In this document: positions 7,874 through 18,101 of the stretch, piece by piece
Numbering within the stretch: the first letter of the stretch is position 1
How the letters are laid out: the number at the start of each line of letters is the position of its first letter
DNA from: Aestuariivivens insulae
GTDB lineage: Bacteria > Bacteroidota > Bacteroidia > Flavobacteriales > Flavobacteriaceae
Assembly: GCF_022662195.1 (NCBI RefSeq)
Contig: NZ_JAKMCS010000008.1
Span: 1-64,000, forward strand
DNA: 64,000 bases
Direction: 5' to 3'
Translations under genes and position numbers: made by a program
The notes under the pieces: generated by a model
What the model was told of the DNA's origin: nothing
What the model saw: the letters and a program-made list of their open reading frames with translations, nothing else
Database searches by the model: none

Positions 7874-10800
7874 ATGAAGTTTAAAAACCTTATAGTAATT
7901 CTTTTCTTTCATGTAGTTTTTGGTTCTCTTTTTGGTCAAGGGGAAGGTGAAGAGTATAAAGCCTTAAAATTCAGAAACATATCATTGAAGCAAGGACTTT
8001 CGCAAAGTTCTGTATTGTGCATTCTACAGGATAAAGAAGGCTTTATTTGGTTTGGAACCCGAGACGGTTTGAATAAATATGATGGTAATACCTTTAAGAC
8101 CTATCGCTACGATTCGCAAGATAGTACCAGTTTAAGTCATAGTTCTATTAAGGCATTGTTCGAAGATAGTTCTGGAGTGTTATGGGTGGGGACAAGACAT
8201 GGTTTAAATAAATATATTCCTGAGACAGATTCTTTTGAAAGGATAAAAACCTTAGAAATAACATTGGGGGATAAACTCAATGAGATATGGGGGATTGTTG
8301 CAGGAAATGTACAAGATGAATTATGGTTGGCTACAAACGCAGGCTTGATTAAACTAAACACAAATAAAAAAACCTTTATGCGGTATGTTAGTAATAAAGA
8401 TGGTACCGCAAGTTTGTCGAGTAATTTAATTAGGGCCCTTTTAAAAACAACAAATGGTAATTTATGGGTTAAAACGGTTAATGGAATAGATTTTTTAAAC
8501 AATCAGGATAAGACCTTTAAAAATTATGCCTATCCGAAAGGCAGTTCCAAAGAGGTAAATGTCAATTACACTCCAACCTTATATAAAGATTCTAAGGGAA
8601 CCATGTGGATGGGATTTAAAAGCGGATTGGCTTTTTTCAACGAAGCGGAAGACGCCTTTCAATTTTATAAAACGTCTAAGGGTAAAATAGCAGTAACGGA
8701 TGAAGTTCGTAGTATACATGAGGATCAATATGGTAAATTATGGGTGGGGACTTATAAAGGACTGTATATTCTTGATAAGAATAAAAATGAGGTGTCGCAT
8801 TATGTACATGATGAAAATGACCCCAACAGTTTAAGCCAAAATTCTATTTACAAAATTTTTCAAGATAACAAAGGTGATATTTGGATAGGGACTTATGCAG
8901 GTGGAATAGATTATTATAACAGAAGCTATGACCTTTTTAGGCATATTTCAACAGGGACCAACAGAACCAAACTTAATTATAAAGTGGTTAGTTCTATAGT
9001 AGAAACTCCTTCCAATGAATTATGGATTGGTACAGAAGGAGGAGGGATTAATGTTTACAACAAAAAAACAGGAACATTTAAATATTATACAGCCAATGAT
9101 AACCCCAACAGTATAAGTGCCAACAATGTAAAAGCCATGATTAGGGATCATGCTGGGAATTTTTGGATTGGTACGCACGATGGCGGTCTTAATTTTTTAA
9201 ACCCTAGGGTTTCTCCATTTGCATTTATAAAATATAGAAATATCCCCAACGATTCCACGAGTGTTAGTGATGATAGGATCATATCGTTGCTGGAAGATCA
9301 TGAAAATAATATTTGGATTGGAACATCAGGAGGCGGATTAAATGTTTTAAATAATACGTCAGGGACTATTTCGCGTGTTGCCGATCCATCGAAAGTGATG
9401 GGGCAGATTGTTTTTACTATTGTAGAAACATTGGATAAAAAGAGTCTTCTAATAGGCAGTAATTTAGGCTTGGCTAAGTTAGACCTTTCTACTAAAGAAT
9501 TGTCTCCTATAGATTTTATAGGAACCAATAGTGCTTCGGGTAATCGTAGTGTAACGGTTTTATCAATTTTTGAAGCTAATAACCAAAACCTTTGGGTAGG
9601 AACGGAGGGGGATGGTTTGTATAATTATAATTTAATTTCAGGAGAGACTATTGCTTATGGAAAACAGCAAGGCTTGCCTAACGATGTGGTATATGGTATT
9701 GTACCAGATAATAACAATAACATTTGGTTAAGTACCAACAACGGATTAAGCAGAATTAATTTACAATCGCTAGAAATTAAAAACTTCTATGAGTCAGATG
9801 GATTGCAAGGGAACGAGTTTAATTATGGGGCCTATCTAAAGGATAAATCGGGCAACTTATTATTTGGAGGTACCAATGGGTTTAACATTTTTAATCCAAA
9901 TGATATTGTGGAGAATACTTTTGTTCCACCGGTTTCTATAACCTCTTTTAAAGTTAACAATAAACCTTATTTAAATATTACCGATTCTATTTCAGAAATC
10001 ACCTTAAAACATTATCAAAATGTATTTAATTTCGATTTTGTTGCCTTGAGTTATTTACAGCCCAATAAAAACCAATACGCCTATAAGTTGGTAGGTTTTG
10101 ATGAAGATTGGAATTATGTTGGCAATAAAAAATCGGCTACCTATACCAATTTAGATGATGGTACTTATACTTTTAAAGTAAAGGCGTCAAACAATGATGG
10201 CTTGTGGAACGAACAAGGCACTTCAATTAATTTAAGAATACTACCTGCGCCATGGGATACTTGGTGGGCTTATCTCATTTATTATTCGATAGCCATAGGC
10301 ATATTTCTGGTTATAAGACGGTATAGTTTGTTACGGATCAAAGAAAGAAATGAATTAAAGCATGAGCGTTTGGAAAAAGAGCGTATAGAAGAGGTTAACA
10401 AAATGAAACTGCAATTGTTTACTAATATTTCCCATGATTTCCGCACACCATTAACGCTTATTATTGGACCTTTAGAACGATTGTTACAAGAGGCATCAGT
10501 AAATGATTTTGTGAAAAAACAACATGAAATCATGTACAGAAATGCCAGTGTGCTTATGGAGTTGATTAATCAATTGTTGGATTTCAGGAAAAGTGAATCG
10601 GGGAAACTACAACTAAGTGCAAGCAAAAACAATATAGTACCTTTTGTTGAAAACATAAAGCAGGCCTTTAATGGTTGGGCAGAAATTAAAGATATAGATT
10701 TTAGTTTAACCACTTCAAGTAATGATATAGAGGTCTGGTTCGATAAGACTAAGCTTAAAAAGGTGTTGTTCAACCTACTATCCAATGCATTCAAGTTTAC

Positions 10801-11992
10801 GCCCGAGCATGGTAAAATTGCCCTAAACTTGTCCATTCATGAAAAAGATAAGAAGGGACAGCAAAAAAAATATGTGAAGATAAAGTTAGAGGACAATGGT
10901 AAAGGCATTCCTAAAAAGAATATTAAGTTTATATTCGATAGGTTTTATCAGTTAGGCGAGCGTTCAGGAACAGGAATAGGCTTGGCTTTAACGAAAAATT
11001 TGGTAAAGCTTCATGGTGGAAGCATTAAGGTAAAAAGTAATGAAGGCATAGGCACATGTTTTAATGTTTTGTTGCCTTTAGGAGACGCACACTTACAAGA
11101 AGACCAGAAGGTGAAACAAAGTACAGAGGTTGAAGAAACTGATAATTTTAATATCGAAAAAGCAGCTTATGTTGAAAAAGAGCTTATCCTTCAGGACAAC
11201 GAAAATATAGCTAAAGCAGATTTTACAGATAAGTCAATGCTTTCAATTTTATTAGTTGAAGATAATGTTGAAGTACGCACATTCATCAAAAATATTTTTA
11301 AGGATAAATATAACCTCTTTGAAGCCCCAGACGGTAAAAGTGCTATAGAGATAGCCCAGTCCTATCATATCGATTTAATTATTAGTGATGTGATGATGCC
11401 TGTTATGGACGGGATAGAGATGTGCCATGAAATTAAATCGAATATCAAAACGAGTCATATCCCAGTGATTTTATTGACTGCACGTACATCAAATGATGCC
11501 CAAAAAGAAGGTTATATGATAGGAGCAGATGCCTACATAACTAAACCTTTCGATGCTACAATTTTAGAGGTAAGGGTAGCCAATATATTGCAAACCAGGA
11601 AAAAATTTATTGAAAAGTTTAAAAAGGATATCATATTACAGCCTAAAGAGGTTACGGTGACTTCTACAGACGAATTGTTTTTGGAAAAAGCCATTGGTTT
11701 AATAGAGGAAAATATGTCTAATGCTGAGTTTGCCATCAGTGATTTTATAACCGAAATGGGTATGAGCCGCTCGGCATTATATAGAAAACTAAAAGCGTTA
11801 ACAGACCAGTCCATTACGGAGTTTATTAGAACGATTAAATTAAAACGCGCAGCACAGTTAATGGTAGCCTCAGATATGTCAATATCGGAAATAGCATTCG
11901 ATTTGGGCTTTAACGATTTAAAATATTTTAGGCAATCCTTTCAAAAATTGTTTAATCAATTACCTTCGGAGTACCGTTCAAATAATAGCTAA
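7874..11992 (+). CDS. Hybrid two-component system regulator (HTCS), sensor-regulator fusion
   Basis: 1372 residues, 50 bp after the LacI-family gene. Domains in order: signal peptide (1-21); two-component-regulator propeller repeats of the form DxxGxLWVGTxxGL to about 690; Y_Y_Y domain about 695-790; one membrane segment (AYLIYYSIAIGIFLVI, about 799-814); histidine kinase with phospho-acceptor His854 in NISHDFRTPLTLI; ATPase domain with NLLSNAFKFTP and GTGIGLAL; receiver domain about 1121-1235 with Asp1172 in ISDVMMPVMDG; and an AraC-type helix-turn-helix at the C-terminus (about 1270-1368). HTCS proteins bind oligosaccharides in the periplasm and activate neighbouring SusCD genes. It directly precedes SusC/SusD pair 1, its most likely target, and may also control the enzyme cluster. 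Confidence 0.95.
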   Translation: MKFKNLIVILFFHVVFGSLFGQGEGEEYKALKFRNISLKQGLSQSSVLCILQDKEGFIWFGTRDGLNKYDGNTFKTYRYDSQDSTSLSHSSIKALFEDSSGVLWVGTRHGLNKYIPETDSFERIKTLEITLGDKLNEIWGIVAGNVQDELWLATNAGLIKLNTNKKTFMRYVSNKDGTASLSSNLIRALLKTTNGNLWVKTVNGIDFLNNQDKTFKNYAYPKGSSKEVNVNYTPTLYKDSKGTMWMGFKSGLAFFNEAEDAFQFYKTSKGKIAVTDEVRSIHEDQYGKLWVGTYKGLYILDKNKNEVSHYVHDENDPNSLSQNSIYKIFQDNKGDIWIGTYAGGIDYYNRSYDLFRHISTGTNRTKLNYKVVSSIVETPSNELWIGTEGGGINVYNKKTGTFKYYTANDNPNSISANNVKAMIRDHAGNFWIGTHDGGLNFLNPRVSPFAFIKYRNIPNDSTSVSDDRIISLLEDHENNIWIGTSGGGLNVLNNTSGTISRVADPSKVMGQIVFTIVETLDKKSLLIGSNLGLAKLDLSTKELSPIDFIGTNSASGNRSVTVLSIFEANNQNLWVGTEGDGLYNYNLISGETIAYGKQQGLPNDVVYGIVPDNNNNIWLSTNNGLSRINLQSLEIKNFYESDGLQGNEFNYGAYLKDKSGNLLFGGTNGFNIFNPNDIVENTFVPPVSITSFKVNNKPYLNITDSISEITLKHYQNVFNFDFVALSYLQPNKNQYAYKLVGFDEDWNYVGNKKSATYTNLDDGTYTFKVKASNNDGLWNEQGTSINLRILPAPWDTWWAYLIYYSIAIGIFLVIRRYSLLRIKERNELKHERLEKERIEEVNKMKLQLFTNISHDFRTPLTLIIGPLERLLQEASVNDFVKKQHEIMYRNASVLMELINQLLDFRKSESGKLQLSASKNNIVPFVENIKQAFNGWAEIKDIDFSLTTSSNDIEVWFDKTKLKKVLFNLLSNAFKFTPEHGKIALNLSIHEKDKKGQQKKYVKIKLEDNGKGIPKKNIKFIFDRFYQLGERSGTGIGLALTKNLVKLHGGSIKVKSNEGIGTCFNVLLPLGDAHLQEDQKVKQSTEVEETDNFNIEKAAYVEKELILQDNENIAKADFTDKSMLSILLVEDNVEVRTFIKNIFKDKYNLFEAPDGKSAIEIAQSYHIDLIISDVMMPVMDGIEMCHEIKSNIKTSHIPVILLTARTSNDAQKEGYMIGADAYITKPFDATILEVRVANILQTRKKFIEKFKKDIILQPKEVTVTSTDELFLEKAIGLIEENMSNAEFAISDFITEMGMSRSALYRKLKALTDQSITEFIRTIKLKRAAQLMVASDMSISEIAFDLGFNDLKYFRQSFQKLFNQLPSEYRSNNS

Positions 11993-12000
11993 TTAAGAAG

Positions 12001-12160
12001 GCTAAAGAATATCCGTTTCTAATTTTCAATAAGAAAGAAGCTAAAGAATATTTATAGCTCAATACCTGTTAGTGTATGGTAATCAAGGTTTTACTGTATT
12101 GGTCGCCATGAAATGAATAGCTATCCCCAGTCCAAAGAACGGAATACCCCCTACTTATTG
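12001..12160. promoter_or_regulatory. Upstream region of SusC pair 1: 12-bp direct repeat and C-run motif
   Basis: The 223-bp gap between the HTCS gene and susC holds a 12-bp direct repeat GCTAAAGAATAT at 12001-12012 and 12040-12051 (39-bp spacing). It also holds ATACCCCCTACTTATTG at 12144-12160, 56 bp before the ATG. A similar ATACCCCCC element lies before the LamG gene at 18594. These are candidate binding sites for the HTCS; the assignment is a guess from position. Confidence 0.35.
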
Positions 12161-12215
12161 TTAGGTATGAATGTAATTTTACTCACGATTAAAAACTACA
12201 AACTAACATACAGTT

Positions 12216-15200
12216 ATGAAAAATCAATTAAAAGCAACTTACACTAATTTAAAAAGCAGCAAACGCTTGCTTTTAGTGTTTTTATTTAGTGCTTTGTGCA
12301 GTTTATCAACTTTTGCACAAGTAAAAACCTTAACGGGAACGATTACAGACGAAGTGGGGATACCGCTTCCTGGAGCTAATATTCTCGAAAAAGGAACTCA
12401 AAATGGGGTAACAACCGATTTTGATGGAAACTACTCCATTCAAGTTACCAATCAGTCTACAATTACTATTAGTTATTTGGGCTACAAAACCAAAGAAGTG
12501 GTTGTAGGATCGCAAATGTCTATAAACTTAAGTTTGGAGCCCGATCTTCAGCAATTGGAAGAAACGGTTGTGATTGGTTATGGTTCGGTAAGACGTAAAG
12601 ATGTAACAGGATCGGTTGCATCTGTGAAGATAGACGAATTAACAGAGGCGCCTGTAGCTAACTTTGATCAGGCTTTAGCCGGGCGTGTTACTGGAGTTCG
12701 AGTAAGATCTGCAGGAGGAGGAGAACCTGGGAGTTCGCAAAAGATCGTAATTAGGGGGCAGAACTCTATTACGCAATCCAATGAACCGCTTTATGTGGTA
12801 GATGGTTTTATAGTACCTAGTTTTAATTCAGGACAAATAGATCCATCTGATATTGAATCCATGTCAGTTTTAAAAGATGCCTCGGCTACAGCTATTTATG
12901 GAGCCAATGGTTCTAATGGGGTTATTATTATTACTACTAAAAAGGGTAAGGTAGGAAAAGTAAAAGTGTCTTATGATACACGTTTGGATGTTAAGAATGT
13001 GACCAAAACCTTAGGTGTACTTAATGCTTATGATTATGTTAAGTTACAGGAAGAATTAGATGCAGCAAGTGCCGAAGTGGCGTTTTTGAGAGTACCAGCC
13101 GAAGGAGGAGGAACACAGGAAGTCCCTGGAGCTAGTTTTGAAGACTATAGAAATGTGCTTTCTAGAGATTGGCAAGACGAAGCGTTTAGAACGTCGTTTT
13201 CTAAAACACATAGACTTAAAGTTAGTGGTGGAAATGAAGATACAAGGGCTAGACTTTCGTTAAACTCCGTTGAGGACGAAGGAACTTTATTAAATTCTTT
13301 ATACGAAAGGATAGATGGTCGATTGGTAATAGACCAAAAGATTAGCGATAAACTAAGTTTGTGGACAGATGTAAACTATCAAAATTTTGTTCAAAACGGA
13401 TTAAATGTTTTAGGAACTGGGCAGTATTCATTTTTACGTAGCCTTATAACCTATAGGCCAGTAGCGAACATATATAGAGATTATGGAGAGTTTAATCCTT
13501 TAGATGATGTAAGTGAAGAATTGGGAGATTTTGTTAACGTTGTTGTTTGGCATCCAATAGTATCTTTGGAGAACGAATTTAGAAAAAGGGAAACAGATCG
13601 CTTTACAGCTAATATGGGAGTAAAATACAAGATTTCTCCAAACCTTACTTTTTTAACAAAAAATAGCTATAATTCATCGACAAGAAAAATAGAATCGTTT
13701 AATAATAGTAAAACGGTTTATGGTAGATTGATCAATCCAATTAATGGAATCAATGCTGCTGTACAATTTGATAAATGGAAAAACTTTTCAACCGTAAATA
13801 CCTTAACCTACAGAAAGCAATTTAATGATCATTCGTTAGAAGTGGTTGGAGGTATAACCTATGATGTTAGAAACTACGAAACCGCAAGATTTGCTTCCAA
13901 TTGGATACCGGAATATTTACAGGAGTTAGGAATGAATGCCATAGATGGTGGAATTCCTAGCGATTCGTACGATAATTATGGTAATGCCAAGAATAAATTA
14001 TTTTCTTTATTAGGAAGGGTAAACTATTCCTATAAAGACAAATATTTGTTAACAAGTTCTATAAGAAGAGACGCCTCTTCCAGATTTACTAGAGGAAACA
14101 GAAGTGATGTTTTCCCTTCGTTGGGATTGGCCTGGCAAGTTCATAAAGAAAAGTTTATTGAAAACCTAAATATATTTTCTCAATTTAAGCTTAAAGCAGG
14201 TTATGGTCAAACCGGAAATGAAAGAGTAGGTAATAATGCAATGTTTTTAAGTCTTTTAACAGGGAATAGTGCAGAGTACTTTTTTGGAGGTCAAGTAGTA
14301 CCTGGGCAAAGACCTACAAGTGCTGCAGGTAACCCTGATCTTCAATGGGAAACTACAGAAATGGTTAATTTAGGTGCAGAAATGGGCTTTTTTGATGATA
14401 GAATAAATGTAGTGGTAGAAGTCTATCAAAAAGATACCAAAGGTTTGCTTATGAATGCCGATGCTGCCTTGTCCCAAGGTGCTCAAACCCGTTGGGTTAA
14501 TTTAGGGCACATGAGAAATTCAGGATTGGAGATTAATTTTAATACAGTTAACGTCTCAACAAAGAATTTTAAATGGACTAGTGATTTTAACATTACGTTT
14601 AACCAAAACGAAGTTGTTGAGATCCCTAGTGGAAAACCTATTTTCTATAGACCAAATTATTATCAAAGATTACGTACCAATCAATATATAGTAGAAGAAG
14701 GTAAAGCTTTAGGGAACATGTATGGTTACCTTTCTGATGGTGTATATCAAATAGACGATTTTGTAAATTATAATCCAGAGGATTCAGAACATACTTTAAA
14801 AGCAACAGTGCCTAGTTACAGAAGCCATCAACCTGGAGACGAAAAATTTAAGGATATAAATGGAGATGGGGTTATTACCGGAGCAGATAAAACCGTTATA
14901 GGAAATGGTCAAGCCAAGTATTTTGGTGGATTTAACAATTCCTTTAAGTATAAAAACTTCGAGTTAGGAGCTTTCTTCGAATGGACGTATGGAAATGATG
15001 TTTTAAATGCTAATAGATTGGTTTTAGCGAATGCTTCAAATCGTGGGGCAAACCAATTAACTTCGGTTCTAGACAGATGGACCATAGACAATCAAGATAC
15101 AGATGTGCCTAGAGCTGGAGGGCAAGGTTTTGAAGATGTGTCTTCAAGGCTAGTGGAAGACGGTTCCTATATTAGGTTGAAGACGATTAATTTCTCATAT

Positions 15201-15404
15201 ACCTTTTCTAAAGACCTTGTGAAAAAGTTAAAAATTAGCAGTTTGAAATTATATTGTGCAGCACAGAACTTAGTGACTTGGACTAACTATAGTGGATATG
15301 ACCCAGATGTATCTGTTAGTGATACACCAATATCACCAGGTATTGATTATTCGTCCTATCCAAACCATAAAACCTATAGCGTTGGTTTAAACGTAACATT
15401 TTAA
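12216..15404 (+). CDS. SusC-like TonB-dependent outer-membrane transporter (pair 1)
   Basis: 1062 residues. Signal peptide (LLLVFLFSALCSLSTFAQ) is followed by a carboxypeptidase-regulatory-like domain (GTITDEVGIPLPGANILEKG...TDFDGNYSI), then the plug with VVIGYGSVRRKDVTGSV, SITQSNEPLYVVDGF, IESMSVLKDASATAIYGANGSNGVIIITTKKG. The long beta-barrel ends in an aromatic residue (GLNVTF). A calcium-loop-like DINGDGVITGADK is typical of SusC barrels. There is no N-terminal STN signalling domain, in keeping with control by an HTCS rather than by FecR. It forms the oligosaccharide import channel with the SusD 10 bp downstream. The substrate is inferred to be glycosaminoglycan fragments from context only. 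Confidence 0.95.
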   Translation: MKNQLKATYTNLKSSKRLLLVFLFSALCSLSTFAQVKTLTGTITDEVGIPLPGANILEKGTQNGVTTDFDGNYSIQVTNQSTITISYLGYKTKEVVVGSQMSINLSLEPDLQQLEETVVIGYGSVRRKDVTGSVASVKIDELTEAPVANFDQALAGRVTGVRVRSAGGGEPGSSQKIVIRGQNSITQSNEPLYVVDGFIVPSFNSGQIDPSDIESMSVLKDASATAIYGANGSNGVIIITTKKGKVGKVKVSYDTRLDVKNVTKTLGVLNAYDYVKLQEELDAASAEVAFLRVPAEGGGTQEVPGASFEDYRNVLSRDWQDEAFRTSFSKTHRLKVSGGNEDTRARLSLNSVEDEGTLLNSLYERIDGRLVIDQKISDKLSLWTDVNYQNFVQNGLNVLGTGQYSFLRSLITYRPVANIYRDYGEFNPLDDVSEELGDFVNVVVWHPIVSLENEFRKRETDRFTANMGVKYKISPNLTFLTKNSYNSSTRKIESFNNSKTVYGRLINPINGINAAVQFDKWKNFSTVNTLTYRKQFNDHSLEVVGGITYDVRNYETARFASNWIPEYLQELGMNAIDGGIPSDSYDNYGNAKNKLFSLLGRVNYSYKDKYLLTSSIRRDASSRFTRGNRSDVFPSLGLAWQVHKEKFIENLNIFSQFKLKAGYGQTGNERVGNNAMFLSLLTGNSAEYFFGGQVVPGQRPTSAAGNPDLQWETTEMVNLGAEMGFFDDRINVVVEVYQKDTKGLLMNADAALSQGAQTRWVNLGHMRNSGLEINFNTVNVSTKNFKWTSDFNITFNQNEVVEIPSGKPIFYRPNYYQRLRTNQYIVEEGKALGNMYGYLSDGVYQIDDFVNYNPEDSEHTLKATVPSYRSHQPGDEKFKDINGDGVITGADKTVIGNGQAKYFGGFNNSFKYKNFELGAFFEWTYGNDVLNANRLVLANASNRGANQLTSVLDRWTIDNQDTDVPRAGGQGFEDVSSRLVEDGSYIRLKTINFSYTFSKDLVKKLKISSLKLYCAAQNLVTWTNYSGYDPDVSVSDTPISPGIDYSSYPNHKTYSVGLNVTF

Positions 15405-15414
15405 AAAAACAACT

Positions 15415-17055
15415 ATGAAAATTAAATTAATAACTATAGCAATATTGTCAGCCTTGATTTTTTCAGGTTGCGATAAAAATTTAGACGTATTGCCGACTGA
15501 TAATATAAGTTCGGAAAACTTATACCTGTCAGAGGCAGGTATTGAAGCAGGTTTAGCGGGAATTTATAGCCGTATTCTTTTTGCCTATCGAGGAGCGGAC
15601 TTTGCATTCTCTTATCCTTCTTCATTTACAGATGAAGCACACTATTGTAGAAAGGGACTAACATCGTTTATCAAAAATAACTTTACGCCATCAACGCCAC
15701 AATTGGCAGAACCTTGGACAGAACTTTATAGTGGTATCAATGCAGCAAATATTTATTTAGAAAAAGTTGCGGCCGCCGGTTTTTTGAGCGAGGAAGATAG
15801 GTTAGAGTATTTGGCCGATGGTTATTTTATTAGGGCCTATATGTATTTAGACTTAGAAAGAGCCTTTGGCGGCATCGAAGGAATCCCTATGCCTTTAGTT
15901 GAAAACCGTGGGGAACTTTTACCTAGAACACCAGGTATTGATGTATACAAACAAATTATTAAAGATTTTGAGTTTGCAGCAGAGAATTTGCCAGATGATG
16001 CAGATGCTGTAAAAGGAAGACCAGGTAAAAATGCAGCCAAAGGGTTAATTGCAAGAGCATACATGTACTTGGCGGGAGAACCGTTTAATGAGCCTGGTGC
16101 TTATGAAAAAATGAGAGATTGGAGTAAAGCAGTGATTGACGATGGCTACAATGAGTTAAATCCGAGTTATAAGGACATATTTATCAGGTTAGCTCAAGAG
16201 GAATTTGAAAGAAAGGAAGTCCTGTTCCAGTTTGCTTTCTCTTATGAGAATCAAAACAACCAAAGGGCTTCAAAGCTTGGTTCGGCTATGGGCTATTTAT
16301 GTGAAGATGAGGCATGTTATAAATCTTACGAATCGCATTATGCAACAGTATCTTTGGTTTTACAATATAGATCAGATCCAGATGATGAGCGTGGTTTGTG
16401 GAATACAGATCCAACTTATATAAGACGTACGTATAATTGTAGACCTATAGGTAAGGTTTCCCAATTTAGATATTGTCCATCGAAATACCGTAGACAATAC
16501 GAAGAGGATCCTTCCAATACCAGTTGGGGAGCCCACCATTGGCCTATACTAAGGTATTCAGACATCCTGTTAATGTATGCCGAAGCAGAGAATCAATTAA
16601 ATCCAGGGTCTACAATAGCATTAGATGCTGTTAATCAAGTAAGAAATAGAGCCAAGGCAACACCTTTGGCAGGACCAATTACCGAAGATTTGATACAAGA
16701 AGAACGTCGATTGGAATTATGTTTCGAGGGGCTTCGAAAGTACGATTTAGTAAGATGGGGAAATCTTGAGGAAAAAGTAAATGAAACGAAAGCATTAATG
16801 GAAGAATTAGTAGCAGACCCTAATTTTTACAATGATGATTGGTTAATTTATGGAGAACCTAATATGGGACCAGATGGCTTACCTCAAACTGGAGACGAAC
16901 CTGCTGTACTAGAAACAAGAAGAAATGTGTTGCACACTAGTTTTGAGCATTTCGAGGGTTATAATGATTTTGATATTACAAAACATTACATATTGCCAAT
17001 TCCAGAACAAGAAGTGGGAGTTAACCCATATTTAAGGCAAACCCAAGGGTGGTAA
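15415..17055 (+). CDS. SusD/RagB-family surface glycan-binding lipoprotein (pair 1)
   Basis: 546 residues. Lipoprotein signal MKIKLITIAILSALIFSGC with Cys19. It has typical SusD landmarks: SENLYLSEAGIEAGLAGIY near the start, TPR-like helices (YLADGYFIRAYMYLDLERAFGGI), LARAYMYLAGE-like segment, RYSDILLMYAEAENQ, AVNQVRNRAK, EERRLELCFEGLRKYDLVRWG and the terminal ILPIPEQEVGVNPYLRQTQGW. It is co-transcribed with the SusC upstream and closes the transporter as a ligand-binding lid. Confidence 0.95.
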   Translation: MKIKLITIAILSALIFSGCDKNLDVLPTDNISSENLYLSEAGIEAGLAGIYSRILFAYRGADFAFSYPSSFTDEAHYCRKGLTSFIKNNFTPSTPQLAEPWTELYSGINAANIYLEKVAAAGFLSEEDRLEYLADGYFIRAYMYLDLERAFGGIEGIPMPLVENRGELLPRTPGIDVYKQIIKDFEFAAENLPDDADAVKGRPGKNAAKGLIARAYMYLAGEPFNEPGAYEKMRDWSKAVIDDGYNELNPSYKDIFIRLAQEEFERKEVLFQFAFSYENQNNQRASKLGSAMGYLCEDEACYKSYESHYATVSLVLQYRSDPDDERGLWNTDPTYIRRTYNCRPIGKVSQFRYCPSKYRRQYEEDPSNTSWGAHHWPILRYSDILLMYAEAENQLNPGSTIALDAVNQVRNRAKATPLAGPITEDLIQEERRLELCFEGLRKYDLVRWGNLEEKVNETKALMEELVADPNFYNDDWLIYGEPNMGPDGLPQTGDEPAVLETRRNVLHTSFEHFEGYNDFDITKHYILPIPEQEVGVNPYLRQTQGW

Positions 17056-17080
17056 ACATTAATTATAAAATATTAGAAAG

Positions 17081-18028
17081 ATGAAAAATGTAAAATATAT
17101 ATTGGCTGGAATAATGCTAGTAACAATACTGTTTCAATCCTGTGAAGATTTAAACGATGTAGAAACTCCAGATTTTAATGTTACTTATACTAATCAAACA
17201 ATAAAAGCTGGTGAGCCAATAGAGTTTAAAGTAGAGAATGCCCCAAACTTCCTGAATTTTTATTCAGGGGAGTTCAGCCATGAGTACAAGTATAGAGAAA
17301 GAACTAAAGCCGAAGGGACTATTTATATGTCGTTCAATAATGCACAAAAATGGGGCTTAGGTGAAAATGCAAAAGGAACACTATCTGTTCACGTTTCTTC
17401 AGATTATGATGGTTCTGGAACCAAAGAAGCTATAACGCAAGCAACTTGGACCGATATTTCAGATAGGTTTAATATTTCAGAAGCTTATACGTATGATTGG
17501 ACTTTTTCTGGAGAGGCAGATATTACCGATCTTGACAATGGAGGGTTAGCCTATTTTGCCATTAGATTTTATGCAGAGAAGACGAGTTTGGATGGACATC
17601 GTCAACCAGAATGGCGTATAAATAATTTTAATATTAGTCGAGATTTGGATGATAGTGGAAATTTCCTTGAAATTTTCAATAAAGCAGTAGATAATAAATC
17701 TGGTTTTACCAGTATTTCTGTAGACGATGGTGTTTATGATTGGAATGGACATAATTGGTATTGGGATTCAGGGAAAAAGGTTTGGAGAATGAGAAGTGAA
17801 AACCCCAGACATGGTAATGATGACTGGTTGGTTACCGATGCTATTAACTTATCAATTATACAACCAGATAAAGGTATGCCATTAAAAACGTACCCAGAGA
17901 GTTTAGAATCATTTACATATACTTACGAGCAACCAGGAACCTATACCGTAACTTTAGTAGGAAACAATACTACGGCATATGGGCATAAAGAGTTGGTTAA
18001 GGAATTTACAATCACTGTAACCGAATAA
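17081..18028 (+). CDS. DUF5017-like surface lipoprotein
   Basis: 315 residues, 25 bp after SusD pair 1. Lipoprotein signal with Cys21 (LVTILFQSC). An N-terminal beta-sandwich segment (FNVTYTNQTIKAGEPIEFKVEN) is followed by FYSGEFSHEYKYRERT, a motif I associate with DUF5017. A C-terminal PKD-like strand (FTYTYEQPGTYTVTLVGNNTTAYGHKELVKEFTITVTE) ends the protein. Proteins in this slot after SusCD are usually surface glycan-binding proteins (SusE/F or SGBP role). The substrate is unknown. A strong terminator follows, closing the transcription unit. Confidence 0.75.
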   Translation: MKNVKYILAGIMLVTILFQSCEDLNDVETPDFNVTYTNQTIKAGEPIEFKVENAPNFLNFYSGEFSHEYKYRERTKAEGTIYMSFNNAQKWGLGENAKGTLSVHVSSDYDGSGTKEAITQATWTDISDRFNISEAYTYDWTFSGEADITDLDNGGLAYFAIRFYAEKTSLDGHRQPEWRINNFNISRDLDDSGNFLEIFNKAVDNKSGFTSISVDDGVYDWNGHNWYWDSGKKVWRMRSENPRHGNDDWLVTDAINLSIIQPDKGMPLKTYPESLESFTYTYEQPGTYTVTLVGNNTTAYGHKELVKEFTITVTE

Positions 18029-18067
18029 ATGGTATAATACCAAAATTTGGAATTCAGATTAATAGCG

Positions 18068-18101
18068 AAACTGTCTCAACCTTTGGTTGGGGCAGTTTTT
18101 T
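18068..18101 (+). terminator. Intrinsic terminator after SusCD pair 1 operon
   Basis: Stem AAACTGTCTCAACC pairs with GGTTGGGGCAGTTT (18068-18081 with 18085-18098, two wobbles) around loop TTT, followed by further T residues. Confidence 0.85.
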